This document shows positions 18,299-26,635 of a stretch of 64,000 bases of DNA, in pieces (the stretch's first letter is position 1; every line of letters begins with the position of its first letter). The translations under genes and the position numbers were made by a program. The notes under the pieces were generated by a model, which saw only the letters and a list, made by a program, of their open reading frames with translations, had not been told where the DNA came from and did no database searches. The stretch comes from Clostridium rectalis (GTDB lineage Bacteria > Bacillota > Clostridia > Clostridiales > Clostridiaceae), in contig NZ_UYZZ01000012.1 in the NCBI RefSeq assembly GCF_900626095.1, positions 1-64,000 of the forward strand, in the 5' to 3' direction.

Positions 18299-18330
18299 AA
18301 AATAACGCTGTTCATCACAGTGTTATTTTT
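18299..18330. terminator. Bidirectional terminator between LTA-synthase-like and deacetylase genes
   Basis: AAATAACGCTGT and ACAGTGTTATTT form a stem with A and T tracts on each side, between two convergent genes. Confidence 0.8.
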
Positions 18331-18334
18331 ATTT

Positions 18335-18350
18335 TAAGGGACAGAGCCTT
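18335..18350 (+). repeat. REP-like motif copy
   Basis: TAAGGGACAGAGCCTT, the leftmost copy of the dispersed GGGACAGAGC family in the window. It lies just downstream of the bidirectional terminator. Confidence 0.8.
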
Positions 18351-18362
18351 CTATATTTAAAT

Positions 18363-19205
18363 TTATCTTCTATTTATTACTCCCATTTTTATCATTTTGG
18401 TTCTTTCACCTGGTGTTAAATCATCAAAAGTTTTAAATGTAAACCCCTGACTTTTTAACGATTTTATTGTTTCAGGTAATGCCTCTACAGTGGTAGTCTT
18501 ATAATATCCATCATGCATAAGAACCACAGCTGTTTTGCTATTCCCCACTTGAGACACTATGTTGCTTTTTATAGTACTTGTAGGTACAGAATTTCCTGTA
18601 GCATCTCCTGAGGATACATTCCAGTCCACATAATCAATACCTTTTGCGTTTAATCTGTTTCTAATGCTCCTTAAATTTTCAGCTTTACAAACTAAATTAT
18701 CCGACCCACCTGGTAGTCTTGTATAAAACTCTGGGCTTTTACCTGTGATTTTTCTAATTACATTCTTACATTTTTCTAAATCCTTAAAATAATTTTCTAC
18801 ACTACTATAAATAATTTTATAATCATGGCAATAAGTATGTGGTAATATACACATTCCACTGTTGTTTAATTCTTTTAAAACTTGTGGGTTTCTTTCCGCT
18901 TCTTTTCCAATTACAAAAAATGTAGCTTTAATATTGTTTTGTTTTAATATATTAAGTATCTTTGGAGTATTGTTCCCTGAAGGTCCATCATCAAAAGTTA
19001 AAAATGCAACTTTTTTACTAACAGAAGCACTTACCATTTGTTCTTGTGACTTCCCATTAAATCCTTCAATATACTCTTTATCTATATTGTTATCCATAGC
19101 AAACACTTCTCTAGTTTCCAAAGGAGACATTATTAATACTGATGATATAAAAAATAAACTAATAATTATAGTTTTACAAACCTTAGATAAAATTTTTTTC
19201 CCCAT
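18363..19205 (-). CDS. Secreted polysaccharide deacetylase (NodB domain)
   Basis: Carbohydrate esterase 4 enzyme, expected to de-N-acetylate peptidoglycan or another surface polysaccharide. It has an N-terminal signal or anchor (about 8-25). The NodB domain begins at VAFLTFDDGPSG (catalytic base and metal Asp) and continues with ATFFVIGKEAER, the metal-binding PHTYCHD (H-x3-H) and a final VVLMHDGYYKTTTVEALP, with the catalytic His in LMHDG. It is 280 residues long with RBS AAGAAGGTG. It is monocistronic, with two REP-like copies in its upstream spacer. Confidence 0.93.
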   Translation of the reverse strand: MGKKILSKVCKTIIISLFFISSVLIMSPLETREVFAMDNNIDKEYIEGFNGKSQEQMVSASVSKKVAFLTFDDGPSGNNTPKILNILKQNNIKATFFVIGKEAERNPQVLKELNNSGMCILPHTYCHDYKIIYSSVENYFKDLEKCKNVIRKITGKSPEFYTRLPGGSDNLVCKAENLRSIRNRLNAKGIDYVDWNVSSGDATGNSVPTSTIKSNIVSQVGNSKTAVVLMHDGYYKTTTVEALPETIKSLKSQGFTFKTFDDLTPGERTKMIKMGVINRR

Positions 19206-19304
19206 GAATTACACCTTCTTTTTATTAATTTCCCTATATTTATAGAGTAACCTTTATACAACTATTAATGCTTACATTTCACAGGGAATTAATGGGCACT
19301 AATA

Positions 19305-19319
19305 TAAGGGACAGAACTT
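19305..19319 (+). repeat. REP-like motif copy (GAAC variant)
   Basis: TAAGGGACAGAACTT, differing from the consensus by GAAC for GAGC. It lies 70 bases from the next copy in the same orientation. Confidence 0.65.
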
Positions 19320-19374
19320 TAATTTTTATCTTATTTTTAAAATTTTTATAGAAACAAATCTAATTCTAAGTATT

Positions 19375-19390
19375 TTAGGGATAGAGCATT
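19375..19390 (+). repeat. REP-like motif copy (decayed)
   Basis: TTAGGGATAGAGCATT, one substitution in the core. It is very similar to the copy at 22235, and both continue with ATTT. Confidence 0.55.
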
Positions 19391-19464
19391 ATTTAAACTG
19401 ATTTTTAAAAAATTTTATTGTGACATATCTTTTATTTTTTTAATTTAAGATTAATAAACGCTTC

Positions 19465-19512
19465 AAAAAAAGAGCCTATAGTTTAAAACTTTCAAATTAT
19501 AAGCTCTTTTTT
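19465..19512 (-). terminator. Terminator of clpB
   Basis: AAAAAAGAGC...GCTCTTTTTT with internal pairing TATA/TATA forms a long hairpin 17 bases after the clpB stop, with T-tracts on both strands. Confidence 0.85.
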
Positions 19513-19528
19513 ACTTTTAATCAATATT

Positions 19529-22132
19529 TTATTTTACTCTTTCTATTTTGATATTTTCTCCATCTGCATCCACACCTACAGTTGTTTCTTCAAATATTTC
19601 TCCCTTTATTATCTTTTTAGCAATATCCGTTTCCAAGGTATTTTCTATATATCTTTTTAAAGGTCTTGCTCCATAAACTGGGTCATATCCTTCTTTAGCC
19701 ATAAGCTCTTTGGCACTTTCTGTTACTATAAGTGAAATATTTTTTTCTTTCAATCTATTTTCTATATCTTTTAAGAATATATCTATTATCTTAGTTATCT
19801 CATTATTTGTTAATGGCTTAAACATAATAATATCATCTAATCTATTCAAAAACTCTGGTTTAAATCTAGATTTTAATTCATTCATAACCCTATTTCTTAT
19901 GTTTTCCTCTATTCCATTTTCATATGTGTTATCTAATAGATAATTACTTCCTATATTTGATGTCATTATTATTATACAATTTTTAAAATCTACAGTCTTT
20001 CCTTTATTATCAGTAAGTCTGCCGTCATCTAATATCTGAAGGAATATATTAAAAACATCATCGTGAGCTTTTTCAATTTCATCAAATAAAATAACAGAAT
20101 AAGGCTTTCTTCTAACAGCTTCTGTAAGTTGCCCTCCCTCTTCATAACCAACATATCCTGGAGGGGCTCCAATAAGTCTAGAAACAGAATATTTTTCCAT
20201 ATACTCAGACATATCTATTCTTATTATATTTTCTTCACTATCAAATAGATTTCTTGCTAATGTTTTTGCAAGTTCAGTTTTTCCTACTCCTGTGGGGCCT
20301 AAAAATATAAATGAACCAATAGGCCTTCTCGGATCTTTCATACCTGCCCTAGCTCTTATTACTGCGTTTGAAACAGCCTTTACTGCTTCCTCTTGCCCTA
20401 TTACCCTACTTCTAAGCTCATCTTCAAGTCTTAATAATTTCTTTTTCTCGCCCTCTATAAGATTAGATACTGGTATACCAGTCCAATTTGATATTATTTG
20501 AGAAATCTCCTCTTCTGTGACTTCTTCCTTTAGCATATTTCCTTGTTGCTTTTCACTAATTTCATGCTCTTTTTCCTTAATTTGATTTTCCACTGTAGGT
20601 ATTACACCATATTTTAACTCTGCAACTTTGTTTAAATCATACTCTCTTTCTGCCTTCTCAAGCATACCTCTTGCTTCATCTAACTGAGCCTTTAAATTTC
20701 TAATAGAAACTATTTGTTCTTTTTCTTTTTCGTATTTTGAAGTTAACTCATTATCCTTATCCTTTAGTTCACTTAATTCTTTTTCTAAAACCTTAAGTCT
20801 TTCTTGTGACTTAGTATCTTTCTCTTTTGATAAGGCCTCTTTTTCAATTTCCATTTGAAATATTTTTCTTTTTATAATATCCATATCTGTAGGCATGCTA
20901 TCTATTTCTGATCTTATCATAGCACCTGCTTCATCTATTAAATCTATTGCTTTATCTGGAAGATATCTATCTGTTATATATCTACTAGACAATTTTGCCG
21001 CAGCAACTATAGCTGAATCATGTATTCTAACTCCATGATGTATTTCAAATCTTTCTTTTAACCCTCTAAGTATAGATATAGTATCTTCTACAGAAGGCTC
21101 ATCTATAATTACTGGTTGGAATCTTCTCTCTAAGGCCTTATCCTTTTCTATATATTGTCTATACTCATCAAAAGTTGTTGCACCTATACAATGAAGTTCA
21201 CCTCTTGCAAGCATTGGTTTTATAAGATTTCCAGCATCCATGGCTCCTTCAGTTTTTCCCGCTCCAACTATTGTATGAATTTCATCTATAAATAATATTA
21301 TCTTTCCTTCACTTTTTTCAACTTCTTTTAAAACGGCTTTTAATCTCTCCTCAAATTCTCCTCTAAATTTAGCACCTGCAATTAATGCACCCATATCAAG
21401 TGAAAAGATTATTTTATCTTTAAGCCCTTCTGGTATATCACCTCTTACAATCCTTTCTGCCAATCCTTCTATAATTGCTGTTTTACCAACACCAGGTTCT
21501 CCTATGAGTACAGGGTTATTTTTCGTCCTTCTAGAAAGTATTCTAACAACCCTTCTTATTTCTTCATCTCTTCCTATTACTGGATCTAATTTATGCTTCT
21601 TAGCTTCTTCAATTAAGTTTGTTCCATATTTAACCAATGCCTCATATGTGCCTTCTGGATCGTTATTATCAACCCTTTGATTTCCTCTTACTTGAGCTAA
21701 TATATTCATAAAATTATCTTTATTAATGCTAAACATATTAATTAATCTTCCAACTGCGCCTTTTTTATCTACATCCATCATTGCAAGCATTACATGTTCT
21801 ACACTAATATAAGAATCTTTAAAATCCTTAGCAATTTTTTCTGCTTTAACAAAAATTTCTTCAAACCTTCTAGTAGCATAAACATTAGAGCTTTGAGCCC
21901 CTTCTCCCAAAACCTTAGGCATTTTATCTAATTCTTTATTTGTTTCTTCATTTAACTGCTTTAAATTAACACCCATTTTCTCAAAAATATTTGGTATCAA
22001 TCCATCCTCTTGAGAAATAAGTGCTGAGAAAAGATGAATTGCATCTAATTGTTGGTGATTGTATTTAACAGCTACAGCATGTGCCTCATTAATAGATTGC
22101 TGAACTTTTAATGTCAATTTCTCTATATCCAT
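19529..22132 (-). CDS. clpB: ATP-dependent chaperone ClpB
   Basis: Hexameric AAA+ disaggregase that rescues aggregated proteins with DnaK, in the cytoplasm. It is 867 residues long. The N-terminal Clp-N repeat domain is at about 1-145, NBD1 has Walker A GEPGVGKT near 207, a coiled-coil middle domain typical of ClpB runs at about 410-520, NBD2 has GPTGVGKTELAKTLARNLF near 605, and the C-terminal domain ends with YDPVYGARPLKRYIE. A CtsR operator overlaps its promoter 240 bases upstream, so heat-shock control by CtsR is likely. The leader holds two REP-like motifs in inverted orientation. Confidence 0.98.
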   Translation of the reverse strand: MDIEKLTLKVQQSINEAHAVAVKYNHQQLDAIHLFSALISQEDGLIPNIFEKMGVNLKQLNEETNKELDKMPKVLGEGAQSSNVYATRRFEEIFVKAEKIAKDFKDSYISVEHVMLAMMDVDKKGAVGRLINMFSINKDNFMNILAQVRGNQRVDNNDPEGTYEALVKYGTNLIEEAKKHKLDPVIGRDEEIRRVVRILSRRTKNNPVLIGEPGVGKTAIIEGLAERIVRGDIPEGLKDKIIFSLDMGALIAGAKFRGEFEERLKAVLKEVEKSEGKIILFIDEIHTIVGAGKTEGAMDAGNLIKPMLARGELHCIGATTFDEYRQYIEKDKALERRFQPVIIDEPSVEDTISILRGLKERFEIHHGVRIHDSAIVAAAKLSSRYITDRYLPDKAIDLIDEAGAMIRSEIDSMPTDMDIIKRKIFQMEIEKEALSKEKDTKSQERLKVLEKELSELKDKDNELTSKYEKEKEQIVSIRNLKAQLDEARGMLEKAEREYDLNKVAELKYGVIPTVENQIKEKEHEISEKQQGNMLKEEVTEEEISQIISNWTGIPVSNLIEGEKKKLLRLEDELRSRVIGQEEAVKAVSNAVIRARAGMKDPRRPIGSFIFLGPTGVGKTELAKTLARNLFDSEENIIRIDMSEYMEKYSVSRLIGAPPGYVGYEEGGQLTEAVRRKPYSVILFDEIEKAHDDVFNIFLQILDDGRLTDNKGKTVDFKNCIIIMTSNIGSNYLLDNTYENGIEENIRNRVMNELKSRFKPEFLNRLDDIIMFKPLTNNEITKIIDIFLKDIENRLKEKNISLIVTESAKELMAKEGYDPVYGARPLKRYIENTLETDIAKKIIKGEIFEETTVGVDADGENIKIERVK

Positions 22133-22234
22133 AACTATTATTCCTCCTTTTACTAGAAAACTCCTTATATATTATTTTCTCTTAAGATAATAATATTAAT
22201 CATAATTTTTCTATCTTTTATTTTAACCCAATAT

Positions 22235-22250
22235 TTAGGTATGGAGCATT
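22235..22250 (+). repeat. REP-like motif copy (decayed), left arm of a pair in the clpB leader
   Basis: TTAGGTATGGAGCATT at 22235-22250 faces ATGCTCTGTCCCTTA at 22332-22346. Together they form an imperfect inverted pair about 112 bases across. Confidence 0.5.
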
Positions 22251-22331
22251 ATTTCAGCTTAGAATATACATGAAAAATTATAAACTACTTACTTAAGTAT
22301 AAATAATTAAACAATAATACATTTAATCTTT

Positions 22332-22346
22332 ATGCTCTGTCCCTTA
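22332..22346 (-). repeat. REP-like motif copy, right arm of a pair in the clpB leader
   Basis: On the minus strand TAAGGGACAGAGCAT, a full match to the family core. It lies about 14 bases downstream of the predicted clpB -10 box, so it should be near the start of the transcript. Confidence 0.8.
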
Positions 22347-22359
22347 TTTCTATAAGTAA

Positions 22360-22395
22360 ATATTATTATATTGGTCAAAGAAAGTCAAAGTCTAT
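22360..22395 (-). promoter_or_regulatory. clpB promoter with CtsR operator
   Basis: GGTCAAAGAAAGTCAAA at 22373-22389 is a perfect direct heptad repeat of the CtsR type, (A/G)GTCAAA-NAN-(A/G)GTCAAA. On the minus strand the same bases hold a -35 box TTGACT, and 17 bases later TAATAT as -10. The operator thus covers the promoter of clpB, as expected for repression by CtsR. ctsR itself is not in the window. Confidence 0.85.
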
Positions 22396-22468
22396 TTTCC
22401 GTTAGAATTCTTAGAAAACCCGATTATATTGAAGAAATTCTTAAATAATCTTAAAATGTAAAAAAATA

Positions 22469-22512
22469 AGAAGGTACTGCAGTTTTTTTTGCAATATCTC
22501 CTTATTTTTTTT
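22469..22512 (-). terminator. Terminator of the HTH-TPR gene pair
   Basis: AATAAGAAGGTACTGCAG and TGCAATATCTCCTTATT form an imperfect hairpin with a T-rich loop and flank, just after the stop at 22525. Confidence 0.6.
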
Positions 22513-22524
22513 ATATAAGTATTT

Positions 22525-23775
22525 CTATATTTTTTTATGTAAATTAATTGCTAAGTTAAAATACTTTATAGCTTCCGATGTATTATTCATCTTATAGTAC
22601 ATAGTCCCCATCTCCATATATCTTTTATATATATCTTTTTTGCTTCCAAATTTAAGCAATGCATCTAAAGATAAATTCATATACATTTCTTCAGAAACTA
22701 ATTCATCTTTCTTACCTAGCAAAAGAGCTTTATAGTGATATGCCTTTTCTATATATATCATGTTATCTAAATTTATAGCATAATTTATAACTTCATCATT
22801 TACTTTCTCTGCTTCATCAATTATATTATTTTTTAGAAGTTCTTCAACACACATAAGCATAAAACTAACTATTTTATTTTGTTTTTCTCTTGGATGACAC
22901 TTTAAAGCTTTGTTTATATATTCAATTCCTTTTTCCTTCATTTTTACAGTAAACATAGCAGTAGCATAGTTAAATATTGCCTTAGATTTATGAATATCAT
23001 TATCCCCATACAAATCGTAGGATTTCTTTTCAAATTTACTAAACTCTACTATATTACCTCTTATAGCTAAAACAGCCATCATATGATAGGCATCAGCTTT
23101 TTTTATGTCATCTTGAAAATATTCTATATAATTATCAAGAACCTTGCAAACTTTATAAGCCTTTTCATAATCTTCTAGCATTAAATAACAAGCACATTCA
23201 TTAAATGTAGCTTTAGCTAATATATTGTTTTTATCTTTTTTTATAGCCTCAGTTCTTATTGTATTATAATAACCTGCTGCTTGTACAAATTCTTGAGAAT
23301 TGTATAAATATCTAGCAATATCCATGTAATAAGTCATTTGGTTATCATCTGATTTAGATTTTAAGCACAAGTCATAATACTTGGGAATTAACACCTGAAG
23401 TTTTTCACAATTTCCACTATCTATATTAAAGCTAAAAATCATATGCATTATTGAAAAAGCTTCTTTATAGTATTTATATTCCTCTGCATAGGATAGATTA
23501 TACTCTAATTGTTGTTCATAATCTGATTTCTTATTACTTTTTATTATTCCTATGTTCTTTTTTATTTGGCTTTTTACATCATCTTTTAAATAATTCACAT
23601 CTAAATCTAATTTTTCAGCCACAAGCTCTAATATCCAATCCTCTGGTATAACTTTATTATTTTCTATACAACTCATTTTTGAAACGGATATTTTGTCCCC
23701 ACAAATATACTTTAAAGTATATCCTTTGTAAATTCTAGCTCTTCTAATTTTTTCTCCAGTAGACAATATTTCCAT
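22525..23775 (-). CDS. HTH-TPR transcriptional regulator (RRNPP-like), copy 2
   Basis: A 416-residue regulator. The N-terminal XRE-type helix-turn-helix (residues of about 5-60: LSTGEKIRRARIYKGYTLKY...SCIENNKVIP) is followed by helical TPR-like repeats to the C-terminus, ending with the typical YYKMNNTSEAIKYFNLAINLH. The layout is that of RRNPP regulators, whose repeat domain can bind a signalling peptide. No candidate peptide gene is seen next to it. It lies 17 bases after its paralogue and is probably co-transcribed with it. The HTH starts almost identically in both (MEILS-GEKI-R-R), pointing to duplication. Confidence 0.8.
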   Translation of the reverse strand: MEILSTGEKIRRARIYKGYTLKYICGDKISVSKMSCIENNKVIPEDWILELVAEKLDLDVNYLKDDVKSQIKKNIGIIKSNKKSDYEQQLEYNLSYAEEYKYYKEAFSIMHMIFSFNIDSGNCEKLQVLIPKYYDLCLKSKSDDNQMTYYMDIARYLYNSQEFVQAAGYYNTIRTEAIKKDKNNILAKATFNECACYLMLEDYEKAYKVCKVLDNYIEYFQDDIKKADAYHMMAVLAIRGNIVEFSKFEKKSYDLYGDNDIHKSKAIFNYATAMFTVKMKEKGIEYINKALKCHPREKQNKIVSFMLMCVEELLKNNIIDEAEKVNDEVINYAINLDNMIYIEKAYHYKALLLGKKDELVSEEMYMNLSLDALLKFGSKKDIYKRYMEMGTMYYKMNNTSEAIKYFNLAINLHKKI

Positions 23776-23792
23776 AATTATTCACCTATCCA

Positions 23793-25097
23793 TTAAGACT
23801 CCTTTAATATGCCTAATTTCTTAAATAACTCTACGCCATTGTTAAGATATTGTGCCGCTTCTTGGTCTTTGCCATTATCTATATAGAATTTACCTATCAT
23901 TATAGATATTTCAGCAGCTTCTTTTAAGTAGTCCATATTTTTAACAAAGTTTAACGCCAATAACAATGTATTTTCAGCTTCCTTTAAGTTACCTTCTAGC
24001 ATTTCAACTCTGTATTTTAACAAATAGTACTGAATTAACGCATCATGATCTCCATCCTCAAGATTTTCTACTACTTCTTCAAGTATTTTTTTAGAATTTT
24101 CTATGTCTTTTAATTTTATATAATTTTCGCAAATATTTACTAAGGTTTCTATTATTTTAGAATCCTTTATAGTCTTTCTAAGTTCCCTAGCTTTATTTAA
24201 ATGCACAAAAGACTCCTCTAAATTTTCGAATTCATAAAATAATTTACCTAGATTATTTTCTATTTCAGCTACATATAACTGATCATCTATTTCATTAAAT
24301 AAATCTAATGTCTTCCTAGAATACTTAATAGCACTATCTATATCTCCTTTTTTGTTATACTGTTCTGCTAACATAAGAAGTGTATTTGCATATTCATTTT
24401 TGTTATTAAGTTGTTTAAACTTTTCTTTAGCAAGAAATGAATAATTTATAGCTTTTTCTGTATTCTCTAGTTTAAAATTAGTGTAAGCCATATAATAATA
24501 GATTTCTCCTAATAAAAAATCGTTACCTATATCATTGTCCTTATACACCTTTTCTCCTTGTTGAAAATAACTACATGAAGAATGATAAGCTTTAAGTTCT
24601 AGAGTTATTTTACCTAAATTCATAAATGTATTTATAATTTCTTCTGATTTATTATTTTTTATAAAAATCACATTCGCTGATAAGAAGAATTGTTGGGCTA
24701 ATGCCATTTCTCCTTTTGCCATGTATATTTTTCCTCTTAAATATAAATTTTTAGCTTTTCTATATTCTAAACTATACTTTTCGGCATAGTATAAAGCTTT
24801 TTCAACATATTGCTCACCTAGTGAAAGATCATTATTAAAAACATATGATTCAGCTATATTTTCAAAGTATGTACATATTTTTTCCGCTTGGGTTTCCTCA
24901 GACTCCATTAAATATTCTACTGAAGTATTTAATGAATCTGCTAAATATTCTAACAAATCCATGCTTGGATTAGACTTTCCAGATTCTACAAGGCTTATTT
25001 GTCCTGGAGTTATTCTATCTCCCGCTAAATCTTTTAAAGTCATGTTTAATTCTTTTCTTCTTCTTTTAATTTTTTCACCTAGAGACAATATTTCCAT
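23793..25097 (-). CDS. HTH-TPR transcriptional regulator (RRNPP-like), copy 1
   Basis: A 434-residue protein from ATG 25097, chosen over the upstream ATG because AGGAAGAG precedes it and it aligns with its neighbour's start. The XRE HTH (SLGEKIKRRRKELNMTLKDLAG, then GQISLVESGKSNPSMDLLEYLAD) is well formed. Residues 75-430 are consecutive TPR-like repeats (for example TLLMLAEQYNKKGDIDSAIKYSRKTLDLF). It is the first gene of a two-gene operon. It is a likely quorum- or state-responsive regulator. The targets and ligand are unknown. Confidence 0.82.
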   Translation of the reverse strand: MEILSLGEKIKRRRKELNMTLKDLAGDRITPGQISLVESGKSNPSMDLLEYLADSLNTSVEYLMESEETQAEKICTYFENIAESYVFNNDLSLGEQYVEKALYYAEKYSLEYRKAKNLYLRGKIYMAKGEMALAQQFFLSANVIFIKNNKSEEIINTFMNLGKITLELKAYHSSCSYFQQGEKVYKDNDIGNDFLLGEIYYYMAYTNFKLENTEKAINYSFLAKEKFKQLNNKNEYANTLLMLAEQYNKKGDIDSAIKYSRKTLDLFNEIDDQLYVAEIENNLGKLFYEFENLEESFVHLNKARELRKTIKDSKIIETLVNICENYIKLKDIENSKKILEEVVENLEDGDHDALIQYYLLKYRVEMLEGNLKEAENTLLLALNFVKNMDYLKEAAEISIMIGKFYIDNGKDQEAAQYLNNGVELFKKLGILKES

Positions 25098-25255
25098 AGT
25101 CCACTCTTCCTTTACCTCATAATTACAAAGAATAAATTTAACCATATTTAATTATCCTTCAAATTCTGTTTATATTATAACATATTTTTGATAAGTATAT
25201 TAAAATTTTCAAAAAATATCTTATTTTTTAGTACTTCTAGATAAATAATATAAAA

Positions 25256-25290
25256 AAAGGACAGATCCTTTAGAATCCATCCTTTATTAC
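25256..25290 (-). terminator. Terminator of YtxH-like gene
   Basis: AAAGGA (25257-25262) and TCCTTT (25279-25284) flank a short loop region, with an A-tract that reads as T on the minus strand. It lies about 20 bases after the stop at 25308. The GGACAGATCC part looks REP-like but is better explained by the hairpin. Confidence 0.55.
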
Positions 25291-25307
25291 TAATTTACAT
25301 GTACATT

Positions 25308-25472
25308 TTACTTTACCATTTTAACCATATTATCATATGCTTCATTAGCTGCACTTCTCATATTTCTTTTAGCTCTTCTTATTCTTCTTTTTGTACTTTT
25401 ATCAAATTGTGGTGCAAATAACATAGCTGCAGTAGCTCCTAATACCATTCCTGTTAATAATTTCTTTTGCAT
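25308..25472 (-). CDS. Small YtxH-like protein, 54 aa
   Basis: A short gene starting at ATG 25472 after AAGAGGTGAGAGACT. The product begins MQKKLLTGMVLGATAAMLFA, one hydrophobic segment, followed by a strongly basic, helical tail (KSTKRRIRRAKRNMRSAANE). A glycine/alanine-rich membrane segment ending in LFAP with a charged amphipathic tail is the pattern of YtxH-like stress or gas-vesicle-like small proteins. The family assignment is tentative. The gene's reality is supported by the RBS and the following terminator. Confidence 0.75.
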   Translation of the reverse strand: MQKKLLTGMVLGATAAMLFAPQFDKSTKRRIRRAKRNMRSAANEAYDNMVKMVK

Positions 25473-25559
25473 AGTCTCTCACCTCTTATTTATATTTGTT
25501 TTATGATTAGATTATGCATTTTTACGTTTTTTACTCAAGGAACTTTTATGAAACTTTTT

Positions 25560-26498
25560 TTATCTGCATTTTATAATATTTAGTAATAATTCATCTTTAA
25601 CTTCAGGATCCAATGTATTTATATATTGTCGAGCACTCTCTTCGCTCTCTTGTATTAAATTTTTTATTATATTTGTTATTTTAATAAAACTTTTATCATT
25701 TATTATTATGTTATCACCCTCACCGTGGTTTTGGCAATGGTTAGTAATTTGTATATTTTGATGATATTCTGGGCAAATTTTCATTATTTTTTCTTTTACT
25801 TCATTATTAAGAACTTTTATAATTTCCCTTTTTAATAATTTTTTCACTACACCTGGTACAGTTACTCCCGCAGCTAACTTGGCTAATTCATCCACTATTT
25901 CATTATATATATCGCCTGTATGACTATCTACCTTTACAAAAATTATATTTAAATTTTTATTTTTCATAAAGTCATTCATTATATTAAAATATTTTTCTGA
26001 AGATTTCTCTCTTCTTTCCCATTGTCCTGTAGCATGATGACAGATTCCTTCATAGTCATGAAATAATACAAGTTTTCTTTCTTTTTTGTCAACTGCATAC
26101 TCTGCAGATTTAACTGCTGCCTTTAATTCACCAGCAATTTGCCTTAAATCTTTCTTACTATTATCTTCTGCCACACCGTTTTCAGCATATAATATCACAT
26201 CGTTTTTTACTATAACATAAGCATAAGAATACTTTTCTGTGGCTGCATTAAAGCTTCCATCAACATAAGCATGCATAATATCTAACGGATACTCATCTAC
26301 GCCTTTTTTTAATAGCTTATTTTTAGAATTTAAAAACTTTTCTGCCTCTTCCCTACTGAAAAAACTTTTATATGCGGCACCTTTTACTCCCTTAACATAC
26401 TTTAAGCATTCATTCCAAGAACTTACTATAATATTTTCAATTTTTTTATTATTTTCAAAATCAAATCCTAATTTTATTGCATACACTTTTTTTCCCAC
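25560..26498 (-). CDS. Ribonuclease H family protein with N-terminal hybrid-binding (viroplasmin) domain
   Basis: The start is GTG 26498 with GAGG eight bases upstream. Residues 1-55 (KKVYAIKLGF...SWNECLKYVKGVKGAAYKSF--REEAEKFL) match the caulimovirus-type RNA-DNA hybrid-binding domain common at the N-terminus of Firmicute RNase H1. Residues of about 78-215 are an RNase H fold with the DEDD residues in AYVDGSF, AGELKAA, FHDYEGI and IVDELAKLA. About 95 C-terminal residues are an extra helical extension I do not recognise. Its expected role is removing RNA from RNA-DNA hybrids. It is monocistronic. Confidence 0.88.
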   Translation of the reverse strand: MGKKVYAIKLGFDFENNKKIENIIVSSWNECLKYVKGVKGAAYKSFFSREEAEKFLNSKNKLLKKGVDEYPLDIMHAYVDGSFNAATEKYSYAYVIVKNDVILYAENGVAEDNSKKDLRQIAGELKAAVKSAEYAVDKKERKLVLFHDYEGICHHATGQWERREKSSEKYFNIMNDFMKNKNLNIIFVKVDSHTGDIYNEIVDELAKLAAGVTVPGVVKKLLKREIIKVLNNEVKEKIMKICPEYHQNIQITNHCQNHGEGDNIIINDKSFIKITNIIKNLIQESEESARQYINTLDPEVKDELLLNIIKCR

Positions 26499-26635
26499 AA
26501 TAAAAACCTCATTTCTTCTGCTTATATGTGTGTAATTCCCTAATAAACTAATTTTTCATATAATTATTAAACTTATTAGGACACTTTTCTTCATTAAATA
26601 TAAAGATGAATTTTTTAAATAAATCTTAAGTAGAA

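Larger units (their letters stand above)
19206..19528. other. Spacer between deacetylase and clpB with REP-like copies
   Basis: Intergenic DNA of 320 bases holding two direct REP-like copies (19305 and 19375) and the clpB terminator. No ORF seen. Confidence 0.6.
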
